From Ostreibacterium oceani (lineage in GTDB: Bacteria > Pseudomonadota > Gammaproteobacteria > Cardiobacteriales > Ostreibacteriaceae), in contig NZ_WHNW01000002.1 of NCBI RefSeq assembly GCF_009362845.1, forward strand, positions 303,439 to 367,438: DNA of 64,000 bases, given 5' to 3'. The position numbers were made by a program, and so were the translations under genes. Positions within the stretch are counted from its first letter, which is position 1. Every line of letters begins with the position of its first letter. A model generated the notes under the pieces. The model ran no database searches. It was not told the DNA's origin and was given only the letters and a program-made list of their open reading frames with translations. Below, one piece after another: positions 17,901-25,799 of this stretch.

Positions 17901-19635
17901 GCAAACTCGACTCCAACCCCAACAAAGCAGCCGTGTCGATATAAGGAGACGCCAGCACAACCTCGTACGCCAGTGTTGGTTGCCAGTGTAAATTGCCTGT
18001 CAAGCGAATGGGTTGCGCATTCGGATTAGCGACAAGGGTTAGCGTCTGAAGCCCTGCTTGATTGCCCTTAACATTAACGTCAACAGGAACCGCTGCTGCC
18101 AACGCACCAGGCAACAAGACCCCACTGGCATCCACCTGATAATCGTCGATTGTGCCGATTGCTGTTACCATCATATCCGCTAGCATCAACGCAGGTGTGC
18201 CCGTATTTTGGTCGGTAGCGCTTTGGTCGGTAGCGCTGTTTTGACCCGTATCGCTTTGGTCGGTAGCGCTTTGGTCGACCGCATTTTGTGCGTTGTGATA
18301 TAACGGCCATTGCAGCGCTTTACTTTTTATGACAGCCGAAAAATGCTGATTTTTTAGGTGAAATTCTCCTGCTCCTTGAATCGTCTGCCCCGTCACTGCC
18401 GACTGGACTTTTAGCGTCGACAACGCTATCACGTTGTCTTTTAAAGCTCCTGAAAATTGCCCCGAAATTTTATCGGTTTGTGGCGATTGCAAAGCAAAAA
18501 ACCCTGAACTATTGAGTTGCCATGCTTCATGAAATTGACCTGTCAATGTCATAGCAGCGTTTGCGCTAAAGTCTGGCTGCCCTAACACTTCGCCTGCCAA
18601 ATGCGCTAAATTAAGCGTTGCTTCCACTGTCGGTTCAGTCAATAGGTTTTGTACACTGCCCGCCAATTGCAACTGCACCAACCCCGTGTGCGTCATCGCC
18701 ACATTTAATGCCGTTTTTAAATTGCCATCGACCGTTATCTGTAATTGATTGGCAAAATCGGGCGTTTCAGTGGTGGTGGCAGTGGTAATTTCCGTGGTAA
18801 TTTCCAGCGGGCTGTCTTGAGGCGCAGATAAATAAGCATGATCGACGTTTTGCTGCAAAAAAATAGGATAATCCCCCCGTGTTTCGAGATGCCCCGTCAA
18901 ATCTACATCGATATCTGGGCTTTGCAGATGAAACCTTTGGATTGTGGCGACTTGCGCCACATACGTGAGTGCGGTCTGAAATCGCTCCACATAAAACACA
19001 GGCGTTTTCGAAGCACCCATATAAATACGCACATCAGTCAGTTGCACGTCATTTAACCATATATCAACAGGTAGACTCAGGCTTGGCAAGGTGATGTCTG
19101 TCAATGAAAAAGCTGGCTTTTCTGGCACCTTCGGCGCATTCTCGCCACTTGTATTTAAGGTGATTTCGGCATCGCTAAGATGAATTACCTCCATCACAAA
19201 CTGGCGGTTAATGAGCCTTGCAATCGGCAGCGTGACGTCCAATTGTGCGGCCTGTAAACTAAACCCATTTGGTTTTTCATTTGGCGTTTCATTTGGCGTT
19301 TCATTTGTCGAGACTGCGGCATCCATAGTCACGGTCAGGGATTTTAGCGTAGCACCACGCGCCAAATCACCCGTCACCGTATCCACTGAAATTCGATACC
19401 CACTCAATCGACTGGCTAACGACAAACCATGCTGTAGCCCCGCTGTCGTATAAAAAACAAACCACAAGTAAGCAACAACACCAATAATCAGTACACTCAA
19501 CGCACCGATTATCCGCAAAAACCATTTTCGCCCATGGCGAGGACGGCTGGTTGGTTGTTTCGTTTCGGTTTGATAGGCAGGCGTCACGGGCAAGTCCGAT
19601 GAGGGTGTTTTTGGGTCGGGCATGTTATTTGTCAT
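14986..19635 (-). CDS. tamB: Translocation and assembly module subunit TamB
   Basis: Inner-membrane-anchored AsmA-like protein that spans the periplasm and works with TamA in outer-membrane biogenesis and phospholipid transport. An N-terminal anchor (WFLRIIGALSVLIIGVVAYLW, about 33-53) is followed by a very long beta-helical region and the DUF490/TamB C-terminal domain (about 1200-1549). Features of that domain: RLMGELNITAAPQEQPTAAG, GELRLYGQLLNIERGRVIF, NPALDISTSRAIE and SILSYLLFGRPP, ending in the barrel-like strand LIYLIETD. It is 1549 residues (E. coli 1259); part of the excess is low-complexity repeats: NETP at about 110-125, SATDQ at about 450-475 and NGNT at about 1005-1025. Start 19635 has AAGGATAG upstream. 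It lies 37 bp after tamA. Confidence 0.94.
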   Translation of the reverse strand: MTNNMPDPKTPSSDLPVTPAYQTETKQPTSRPRHGRKWFLRIIGALSVLIIGVVAYLWFVFYTTAGLQHGLSLASRLSGYRISVDTVTGDLARGATLKSLTVTMDAAVSTNETPNETPNEKPNGFSLQAAQLDVTLPIARLINRQFVMEVIHLSDAEITLNTSGENAPKVPEKPAFSLTDITLPSLSLPVDIWLNDVQLTDVRIYMGASKTPVFYVERFQTALTYVAQVATIQRFHLQSPDIDVDLTGHLETRGDYPIFLQQNVDHAYLSAPQDSPLEITTEITTATTTETPDFANQLQITVDGNLKTALNVAMTHTGLVQLQLAGSVQNLLTEPTVEATLNLAHLAGEVLGQPDFSANAAMTLTGQFHEAWQLNSSGFFALQSPQTDKISGQFSGALKDNVIALSTLKVQSAVTGQTIQGAGEFHLKNQHFSAVIKSKALQWPLYHNAQNAVDQSATDQSDTGQNSATDQSATDQNTGTPALMLADMMVTAIGTIDDYQVDASGVLLPGALAAAVPVDVNVKGNQAGLQTLTLVANPNAQPIRLTGNLHWQPTLAYEVVLASPYIDTAALLGLESSLPIEQLTLQARGEQNTYSVTGALQTDGMQQRESNDKATQASATSLATPTTPTTLSWTIEGDARHLKQALFVLENKSLNTAISQAIAQESHTIDTSDTSDANPEDPAENQANDSGKLKIQATGTWAPLSIQSNVQAIRFEPQWLFPDLSGSINANLGAEMIESASGIEIMAELMELTGQWQQYPVSGTGRIHYALTGQQLTLDEVNMQLSENQLSATGRVMLATPEVQNEEAKKQAQENNLQIDINATDLSRLLPQLAGEVQGDLMITGSTAAPKIQFKASGNALAYQANRLASFDAAGTFAAADEAMDLDFNASQLVLNAQPIETLAASVTGNFASHLIELAMTAPEQSLAVKSSGALDVAEKTWRGKVDSLNVRDKQAGAWALNQPSALVLAADKQQINQFCLRQSGQKKSEQATICIDGSIDERAGNANGNTNGNTNGNTKGKTKGNQGRFDITVRSLASASFAQYFPDLLDLDAVFSADARVEFVQGAPRVQGEIHAVDGALAVKLTNGVARHKINKLKTTFELQDKRLATETVLDIAEVGQINLLAGLPEIMEDAAAQAVQASLQLNFPSIAFVAPFLPQLQSIEGGVSGKIDLSGKLNQQLDIAGEIALTKGRFDVPQYGTRVRDIRLRLFAKDNQLLGFDGGATSGAGQLTLSGELDPVSQQGSLVVAGQDFQLADSRQLKLALSPDLTVQFADAISVRGEVLIPEALIVPASTGTKVYASDDVILPDNQTDEKPNQSPVEMDITVKLGDSVKVASADIETRLMGELNITAAPQEQPTAAGVIAVETGELRLYGQLLNIERGRVIFSNGPIDNPALDISTSRAIESEGIVVGANILGTAKRPEISLTSTPSMADSSILSYLLFGRPPNSDSFGTMALLQTGGVIGTNTLARDIRSSVGLDVLDFSLTGFEAGKYLSKELYFGLRSDFFSAINEFLVEYKINSRLKLEAASTGVSTSADLIYLIETD
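16561..16625 (-). repeat. 12-bp coding tandem repeat (NGNT)n in tamB
   Basis: About five units of CCATTAGTATTG-type sequence encode NGNTNGNTNGNTKGKTKG. It lies in a hydrophilic loop between beta-helical repeats and keeps the frame. Confidence 0.85.
18208..18285 (-). repeat. 15-bp coding tandem repeat (SATDQ)n in tamB
   Basis: Five 15-bp units based on TTGGTCGGTAGCGCT (18208-18222, 18223-18237, 18241-18255, 18256-18270, 18271-18285), with a 3-bp insertion after the second. They encode an Asn/Asp/Ser/Thr/Gln-rich stretch (ATDQS). Four of the five units are nearly identical. Confidence 0.88.
19266..19310 (-). repeat. 12-bp coding tandem repeat (NETP)n in tamB
   Basis: Three units of TTTCATTTGGCG-type sequence encode NETPNETPNEKPNG near the N-terminus of TamB, shortly after the membrane anchor. 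It is hydrophilic and in frame. Confidence 0.8.
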
Positions 19636-19672
19636 TATTTATCTATCCTTATTTATTACGCATTGACAACGC

Positions 19673-21622
19673 TTACAAGTCAGGACCAATATTTAAGTGC
19701 AACCGCACCGCATCGCCCGTCTCATCAAACCCATGGGCGATATCGACTTTGATAGGGCCTATGGGGGAATAATAATGAAACCCTAACCCAGCACCGACTT
19801 TGATAGAAAAATCAGAGGTAAAGGCATCTCCTGCATCGACAAAGGCTGCGATTGCCATGTTGTCTTTGAAGAAATAACTATACTCTGCACTGGCAAAAAC
19901 CAGTCTGTCTCCACCAATAACATCCCCCGAACCATCAACATCGCCGATAGACTGAAAACCATAACCACGGATTGTTTTATCACCGCCCGTAAAAAAGCGG
20001 TAACTCGGTGGCAGCACATGAAAATCATCCGTCCAAGTTTGGCCAATCGCCCCTTTGGTGGTTATTTTATGCTTCTCATCGAATCGCTTAATATATTTTG
20101 CTTTGGCAACGGCTTGTAAAAAGCTAATATCACTGATGCTCGCATCCGTCCCAGTCACATACCCTTCGACCGCTAATCCATCGCGGGTATTCAGCGGATC
20201 GTCGGTTTTATGATAAATCAAATGAAAATAAGGTGTTAGCAAAGCGACATTAGCGGCATCATTACCAATTTCGAAATTTTCTTGGGACCATTTAACACCA
20301 AACTCGCGCGCCAAATGACCGACTTGATCACGATACGCACCGCCCACTTGCCATATTGTCACATCACGGTTGTCCGTTTTATCTAAGGTCACATCGGCAA
20401 ACAACTTATAGTAGTCAGTAGCAGGTTTGTTCGCTGGAATTCGATACTCAACGCCTGTCTGCTGCCATTCGGGCGAGATAAAGAAATCACTGGTTAGCTG
20501 ATGACCACGGCGGTTAACCCAGCGCCAATCAAATTCGTACTGAAACCTTGGCCCCAAATCGGTTTCAAAACCCAAAGCAAAGCGATGGCGTTTGTTTTTT
20601 TTGGGTGTTAACGCAAGATCCACTGGCACGGTTTTGCTGTCGCGATCGGGCTTAGCGGTTACATCAATCAGCTGCACATAGCCCGAATTGTATAAATCGC
20701 GCTGCAAATCAGCAATCGCCCCTGATGAGTAGGCTTGCCCACTTTCAATCGTGTTATAACGTGAAAATAGGTTATCGTTTAAAAAATCCTGTGAAATAGT
20801 CGGATCATCAAATGTAAACCGCGGCCCAGTATCATAAGTCAGCGCCACCGTCGCGGTTTGCAGATCGGCTGCAAGGCGAATTTCTGCGGTGGTGAAATCG
20901 GCATCGAAGTAGCCTTTTTCAATGGCAATATCCGCCAGTGCGTTTTTAAACGCAGTGTATTCGATTTGCTGAAGCACATCGCCACGCTGAAACGGAAATG
21001 CTTGGCGTTGTTCGACAAAATCAGCGTCCGCCGCCCCTGCGCCAACCACCTTTACCTCGATTGCACTCACTGTCGTTGGCTCGCCAATAACGACCTGATA
21101 ATCAACGTGCCAACTATCGCCTGTGCCAGCCGCTGCGCTGACAACATTCACCGTGGATTGATAATAACCAAAAGGCTGCAGCGCGGTGCTGATTTGGGCT
21201 TTGCCCCGCTCAATTAGGTACTGGATATACGGCGGATTATCAATTGCTTGGTCGGATTCTGCTAAAATCTCCAAAAATGCATTGATATTTTCTATTAATG
21301 CAGGGTCATCCACGCCCGTTACTGCGACCTGCAGAGTTGCCCCTTCCGCTGGCAATACTTCAGCTGGCGATACTTCCGTTGGCGATACTTGCGCTACAAT
21401 AGCAGATTGGTCTGGTGTTGCCGCTGTATCAACAGACGCATCAACAGACGCGCTTTCAGGCAACTCTGCAGGCAACCCTGCAGGCAACTTGAGCGGCAAC
21501 AAACAAAAACCAACCACCATAATCAAGCGACGAAATAAATCCGCCCGACACGTCCACATCTGACACGCCCACATCTGACACGCCCACGCCCGACACGCCA
21601 ATCTGGTTGGTACGACTGACAT
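19673..21622 (-). CDS. tamA: Outer-membrane assembly factor TamA (Omp85 family)
   Basis: Omp85-family barrel that pairs with TamB. After a signal region and an Ala/Pro/Ser-rich low-complexity segment (about 55-105), POTRA domains occupy roughly 105-335 (TLQVAVTGVDDPALIENINAF at their start), and a 16-strand barrel follows (KKNKRHRFALGFETDLGPRF onward). The Omp85 signature appears as RFFTGGDKTIRGYGFQSIG, and the end is GLGFHYYSPIGPIKVDIAHG...HLNIGPDL. Start is uncertain: the frame opens at a GTG at 21652 abutting murJ; the ATG at 21622 has AGGA about 9 bases upstream and is preferred, giving a long n-region before the hydrophobic core (LIMVVGFCLLPLKLPAG). Barrel and POTRA length fit TamA (577 in E. 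coli). Confidence 0.92.
   Translation of the reverse strand: MSVVPTRLACRAWACQMWACQMWTCRADLFRRLIMVVGFCLLPLKLPAGLPAELPESASVDASVDTAATPDQSAIVAQVSPTEVSPAEVLPAEGATLQVAVTGVDDPALIENINAFLEILAESDQAIDNPPYIQYLIERGKAQISTALQPFGYYQSTVNVVSAAAGTGDSWHVDYQVVIGEPTTVSAIEVKVVGAGAADADFVEQRQAFPFQRGDVLQQIEYTAFKNALADIAIEKGYFDADFTTAEIRLAADLQTATVALTYDTGPRFTFDDPTISQDFLNDNLFSRYNTIESGQAYSSGAIADLQRDLYNSGYVQLIDVTAKPDRDSKTVPVDLALTPKKNKRHRFALGFETDLGPRFQYEFDWRWVNRRGHQLTSDFFISPEWQQTGVEYRIPANKPATDYYKLFADVTLDKTDNRDVTIWQVGGAYRDQVGHLAREFGVKWSQENFEIGNDAANVALLTPYFHLIYHKTDDPLNTRDGLAVEGYVTGTDASISDISFLQAVAKAKYIKRFDEKHKITTKGAIGQTWTDDFHVLPPSYRFFTGGDKTIRGYGFQSIGDVDGSGDVIGGDRLVFASAEYSYFFKDNMAIAAFVDAGDAFTSDFSIKVGAGLGFHYYSPIGPIKVDIAHGFDETGDAVRLHLNIGPDL
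21546..21600 (-). repeat. 15-bp coding tandem repeat at the tamA start region
   Basis: Three full 15-bp units and a partial fourth, based on TGACACGCCCACATC (21546-21560, 21561-21575, 21576-21590), encode CQMWA-like repeats in the n-region of the TamA signal peptide. Further short duplications occur at 21350-21390 and 21425-21450 within the same gene. Copy-number change here would alter signal-peptide length. Confidence 0.85.
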
Positions 21623-21653
21623 GGACAGCATCCTGTGCTTTACTATTATCACG

Positions 21654-23198
21654 TTAACCCTTTAACTGAATAAGCTTCTTAAATTCTATGCGCACGCAAA
21701 ATAGCGCCACCAAATAGCTTATCATACCGAAAAAGATTAACGCTGCCAAATACCCAGCGCGCTGCCATTGTGAAAGGTCGCCCCAACTGCCGTCCGCTGT
21801 CAACCAAGCATTCGCGCCATACAAAGCGATTGCCATGATAGCATTAGCCACCAACACTTTCATCACGAATATAGCTAAGTTTTTATCGGCTAACATCGCG
21901 CTAGCGCGTTGTAAAAACACAAATAACAACCCAGCATTGACAAAACTCGCGACCGTCGAGGCCAGTGCCAGCCCAACGTGCCCCATGCGGCGATAAAGCA
22001 ATAGCGCCAATACAATATTAACCGCAATGCAAAATAGGGCAATTTTGGTGGGTGTTTTGGTATTTTGTTGCGCGTAAAACCCAGGTGCAAGGACTTTGAC
22101 CACAATTAACGCAAACGCCCCGAATCCAAATACTTGCAGACTATTTGCCGCCATTTGCGCAGAGTACAGGCTAAATTCACCTCGTGCCAAAATCGTTATC
22201 ATCATCGGTAACGCCAGCATCACCAATCCAGTTGCCGCACCTGCGCCAATCACAATCGCCAAACGTATCGCCCACTGCAGTGTGCTGGCAAACTGCAGGC
22301 TATCCGTACTTGATTTAAGCGTTGCGAGTCGAGGCAAAATCACCGTGCCAATCGCCACCCCAATAATGCCCACGGGCAATTCAACCAATCGATCTGAATA
22401 ATACAGCCAAGTAATACTGCCCGATACTAATGACGAGGCCAATGCGGTGTTAAGCAGAATATTGATTTGCCCCGCTGACGAACCCAGTAGCGTTGGTAGC
22501 ATGAGCGTAAATACCTTTTTAACGCCTGGGTGGCGAAAGCTGACTTTGGGCACAGGGAGTCGTTTTAACCGCCACAGTGTCGGGATTTGAATGAGTAGCT
22601 GCAAAATCCCGCCCACAAACACCGCCCAAGCCAGTGCCAGAACGGGTGGATTAAATCGTTCACGAAAATAAAGCGCGGCGATAATCAACGCGATGTTTAA
22701 TAAGGCTGGGGTAAACGCAGGTAGGGCAAATTTGTGATAGGCATTTAAAATACCCGCAAAAAAAGCAGTCAGTGAAATCAATAAAATATACGGAAACGTA
22801 ATGCGCAACATGGTTTCACCCAATGCTAAGCGATTGGGATCATCGGCAAAACCAAAGCCAATCACCGCAATCAGCGCACCAGAAAAGGTAACACCGAGCA
22901 GCGTAATAATCAATAACGCAAAGCCTAATACACCGAAAACATGGTTAATGAGTGATTGTAACTCATCGTCGCTGTCCTGTGCCTTGCTGTGGTTAAGCAC
23001 AGGGACAAACGCATTAGCAAATGCGCCTTCGGCAAAAAATCGGCGCAACGTATTGGGGATGCGTAGCGCAGTGAAGAAAATATCCGTCTGACCGACCTCG
23101 AAATATTTGGCAATAACGATATCTCGCACCAGCCCCAGCACACGTGAGACCATCGTCATCAGCGCAAAAACGCCAGAGGATTTGAGTAATCGATTCAT
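21654..23198 (-). CDS. murJ: Lipid II flippase MurJ
   Basis: Flips the peptidoglycan precursor lipid II across the inner membrane. The 514-residue MOP-superfamily protein has about 14 transmembrane helices and the typical MurJ N-terminus: LLKSSGVFALMTMVSRVLGL, RDIVIAKYFEVGQTDIFFTA, RIPNTLRRFFAEGAFANAFVP. The essential arginines of the central cavity are visible in RDIV, RRFFAEGA and the segment LARGEFSLYSAQMAANSL. The length equals E. coli MurJ (511). The stop codon is next to the tamA frame, so murJ-tamA-tamB appears to be one transcription unit for envelope assembly. It is first in the unit; no terminator separates it from tamA. Confidence 0.95.
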   Translation of the reverse strand: MNRLLKSSGVFALMTMVSRVLGLVRDIVIAKYFEVGQTDIFFTALRIPNTLRRFFAEGAFANAFVPVLNHSKAQDSDDELQSLINHVFGVLGFALLIITLLGVTFSGALIAVIGFGFADDPNRLALGETMLRITFPYILLISLTAFFAGILNAYHKFALPAFTPALLNIALIIAALYFRERFNPPVLALAWAVFVGGILQLLIQIPTLWRLKRLPVPKVSFRHPGVKKVFTLMLPTLLGSSAGQINILLNTALASSLVSGSITWLYYSDRLVELPVGIIGVAIGTVILPRLATLKSSTDSLQFASTLQWAIRLAIVIGAGAATGLVMLALPMMITILARGEFSLYSAQMAANSLQVFGFGAFALIVVKVLAPGFYAQQNTKTPTKIALFCIAVNIVLALLLYRRMGHVGLALASTVASFVNAGLLFVFLQRASAMLADKNLAIFVMKVLVANAIMAIALYGANAWLTADGSWGDLSQWQRAGYLAALIFFGMISYLVALFCVRIEFKKLIQLKG

Positions 23199-23631
23199 TG
23201 CCAGCCGCTCATTCTATCAAAGCGGTATTATAGCGCTGATACGCCATTAAGGTCTAGGAAAACTGCCGCCAAGACGCAATCAAAGGCGTTAACAAAGGCG
23301 CGATCAAAGGCGTTAGCAAAACCCTTTTCACGTTTACCGCTTACCGCTTACCGCTTACCGCTTACCGCTTACCGCTTTCACGCTTTCACGCTTTCACGCT
23401 TTCACGCTGCTCCAAAACTACTGGACAACACCGCTAGACAACACTGCTAGACAAAATCGCTAGAAGACTGTCAATTTGCATTACCACAATCATCGCCATA
23501 ATCACCGCATAATCATTGCGATACCGATACATTGCTATACATACATTAGCGGCATAAAAAAAGCGAGGCCGAAGCCTCGCTTTTACTACATATAATTTAA
23601 ATTAATAAATTATGGCGTTGCTGTTAGCAAT
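23199..23631. repeat. Intergenic region with several short tandem arrays
   Basis: A 433-bp gap between murJ and the 496-residue exported-protein gene. From about 23280 it contains AAAGGCGTTAAC-type units (12 bp, three copies), then TTACCGC (7 bp, about six copies, 23335-23372), then TTTCACGC (8 bp, about four copies, 23373-23407), then GCTAGACAACACT-like repeats (about 23430-23465). A terminator sits at 23563. I see no ORF or RNA gene in it. The density of different arrays side by side is striking. Confidence 0.85.
23563..23584 (-). terminator. Intrinsic terminator after the exported-protein gene
   Basis: Perfect 7-bp stem GCGAGGC/GCCTCGC (23563-23569 with 23574-23580) and a four-base loop; a run of seven A on the plus strand (23556-23562) gives the U-run on the minus-strand transcript. 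A short T-run on the other side makes it partly bidirectional. Confidence 0.9.
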
Positions 23632-25122
23632 CTATGGTAACGCTTTACCATAAACGTGATCGAACAACGCCGCGTAGTTAGCTAGTGTAGAACCACCACC
23701 TAGTGTACCGTTTTGTGCAGCTTGTGCAGCAAAACCAATGGCAGGCATACCAGCTAATGTAGCGCCAGTAACTTGCTGAGCACTAAAGTCAAGCTGTGCC
23801 CAACCTGCTTGCCAACCTGCTGGCACGTTGATTTGGCTTGCTAGCGTTGAGTCTAGTACCGAACGATCGGCTGCAAACTCAAGGACGTTAACTTCGAAAA
23901 GCATACGACCAGTGTTTGTGCCAGATGGTGAGAAGTCGATATCTGCAGTTACAGTTTCTTCTTCACGGTCATACAGACTCATTTCAATATCAACTGCAAA
24001 GCCGTTATCAAATGGTGCTAAACCGTTGAATACATCAGCTTCTAGAGGACCTGGTGTTGGGTCTAAACCAAACTGACCAGACTTGAAGTCTGCCGCAGTT
24101 GAGTCGCCGTTCACGAAGAAGTGCTTAGTTGGGAAAGTAACTACCCAATCGGTTGCACCATTCACAGAGTCAGCCACGTAGAACTGGTTAGACAAGCTAG
24201 CAACAGACAATGCTGCTGATAATGCTTCGACCGTAGAGCCTAAGCCTGCATCATTAACTACTGCTTGTGCGCCAGCCGCATCTGTGTAAGCGATATCAGC
24301 ATCAACACTACCCATAACCAAAAGTGTACCAGCCTGTACTGTTTGGCCATTTAGGTTTGGATACGAGGTGCCTGGGAACGTGTGTGCATTCGTCGCATCA
24401 GTAGCCGCGTCTAAATCCCAGAAGTCAGCAATCGCTGTCGCACTGTAACCACGGTCGATACCATTGGCAACATCGATAATTTCGGCTGTACCGAATAGGC
24501 CGCCTGTTGGCGCATGCAAGAACTGTGCTTCGTTAGTCGCCCAAGGACCTGATCTGAATAAATCAACTAAGGCTTCGCAATCACCAGGAACGCCATTAAC
24601 GTGCTTGATGTAGGTCTTGATTAAAGCGGCCGTTGCTGGGTCAGCGTCATCTTCGATGATACCCATTTCGATCATTTCGATATGACCTTCTGCTAATCGC
24701 TCAACAGGATCAATATCGTCAAACGCTGCAGGCTCTTGGTCTTGTGCATAGCTATCAATATTGAATGTACGCAAGTCAACTCTGCCGTTAATTGCAGGCG
24801 CAGTACATGAGGTATCAGGCGTATAAAGCTCTGGCACACCGTCCTCACCCATTGTCAAACCACCCGCCCATACATCATAAGGTGATAGGTATAAGTTAAA
24901 GTCAAGAGCTTCCCATGTGTTCACACCTTCGTTAATACGAACCTTAACGGCTTTGTACTCATTTGTGGTGTTAACAACGTGGAAGTAAGTATCCTTACCA
25001 CCGTTTACAGTGTAGTATGGGTAAAGTAATACTTGGCCCTTCCCGTCTGGGTTAACGTGCACAGCCGTCGCTGCACCCGACATCCCCAATAGTACTGCTG
25101 CTGAAATCAGCTTCTTGTTCAT
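23632..25122 (-). CDS. Abundant-type exported protein of unknown function
   Basis: A 496-residue protein with a 20-residue Sec signal peptide (cleavage after ATA). The mature part begins VHVNPDGKGQVLLYPYYTVN, then TYFHVVNTTNEYKAVKVRINEG and LDFNLYLSPYDVWAGGL. I recall this pattern from conserved hypothetical secreted proteins of gammaproteobacteria with no assigned role. Two cysteines (in DTSCTAP and GDCEALV) could form a disulfide. The sequence is acidic, rich in Ala, Asp, Gly and Thr, poor in Lys, with no anchor. Strong expression is suggested by a good AGGAGA ribosome-binding site, a recognisable promoter at 25186, a strong terminator and smoother codon use than its neighbours. It is next to, but separate from, the T2SS operon. 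Confidence 0.75.
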   Translation of the reverse strand: MNKKLISAAVLLGMSGAATAVHVNPDGKGQVLLYPYYTVNGGKDTYFHVVNTTNEYKAVKVRINEGVNTWEALDFNLYLSPYDVWAGGLTMGEDGVPELYTPDTSCTAPAINGRVDLRTFNIDSYAQDQEPAAFDDIDPVERLAEGHIEMIEMGIIEDDADPATAALIKTYIKHVNGVPGDCEALVDLFRSGPWATNEAQFLHAPTGGLFGTAEIIDVANGIDRGYSATAIADFWDLDAATDATNAHTFPGTSYPNLNGQTVQAGTLLVMGSVDADIAYTDAAGAQAVVNDAGLGSTVEALSAALSVASLSNQFYVADSVNGATDWVVTFPTKHFFVNGDSTAADFKSGQFGLDPTPGPLEADVFNGLAPFDNGFAVDIEMSLYDREEETVTADIDFSPSGTNTGRMLFEVNVLEFAADRSVLDSTLASQINVPAGWQAGWAQLDFSAQQVTGATLAGMPAIGFAAQAAQNGTLGGGSTLANYAALFDHVYGKALP

Positions 25123-25185
25123 ATTTATTCTCCTAATATTGTGAGTTAATTCTCAATTTGCAAATTCAAACAATCCGTACCACCT

Positions 25186-25214
25186 ATTCTAAACCCGTTT
25201 TGGTAAAAAAACAA
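25186..25214 (-). promoter_or_regulatory. Putative sigma-70 promoter of the exported-protein gene
   Basis: On the minus strand TTGTTT (25209-25214) and TAGAAT (25186-25191) are separated by 17 bp, about 65 bp before the start codon at 25122. A/T-rich sequence lies upstream. The -10 element matches five of six consensus bases; the -35 is weaker. Confidence 0.5.
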
Positions 25215-25400
25215 CAAAACGTTTAAAAATACCACGACTTTTTTGTATCATTTCGCTTAACTTCGGTTAATGCGCTGTTAATAAAGCAATAAACTAGGCG
25301 ATGACCTAGGCGATAACCTAGGTAATAATCGGCGGCCATGCTGATGGGCGACCATCCTGATGCGTGCCTATTTTAATGTTCAACGCTTACTTCTCAGCGC

Positions 25401-25799
25401 TTACTTCGCCTCAAAATACCACCAATCATCGTTTTCCTTGACCCATTTTTCATCCAATGGACGTCCGCCAGGAAAATCTTTGTACTGGTATTTAACAAAC
25501 ACTTTGACATCGCATGCGGTCTCTGCCTCGTTACATTCGATTGACTGCACGTCCGCCTCTAAATAATTCAACCCACGCCCATAACTCAATTCATACGCTT
25601 CACGTTCGTAGAGTTTTTGTTGCGCAGGGCTTAAAAAATCATACAGCCCATAGACTTTGCCTGCAATACGGATATCCCAACGCTGTAGGGCTTTTTCAGT
25701 AATGACCTCTGCGGCAGGCGCCTCGTCTTTGCAACCCAACAATAATGACGTTGATACAATCGATGCCACGGTCATGGCAATGCCTACTTTTTTTATCAT
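25401..25799 (-). CDS. Small lipoprotein coupled to the T2SS secretin gene
   Basis: A 132-residue protein with a lipoprotein signal (MIKKVGIAMTVASIVSTSLLLGC), lipid on Cys23, followed by Lys-Asp. Asp is at +3 rather than +2, so Lol sorting is not excluded. The mature domain has two further cysteines (IECNEAETACDV) that could pair. It ends in an aromatic-rich region (FVKYQYKDFPGG, NDDWWYFEAK). I recognise no family. Its ATG overlaps the gspD stop (ATGA), so it is translationally coupled to the secretin. That position makes a pilotin or secretin-accessory role plausible, but sequence alone does not show it. Confidence 0.75.
   Translation of the reverse strand: MIKKVGIAMTVASIVSTSLLLGCKDEAPAAEVITEKALQRWDIRIAGKVYGLYDFLSPAQQKLYEREAYELSYGRGLNYLEADVQSIECNEAETACDVKVFVKYQYKDFPGGRPLDEKWVKENDDWWYFEAK

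Noticed and set aside
23330..23410. Possible CRISPR-like array
   Set aside because: Units are 7-8 bp and directly adjacent, with no spacers; these are simple tandem repeats. No cas gene is present.
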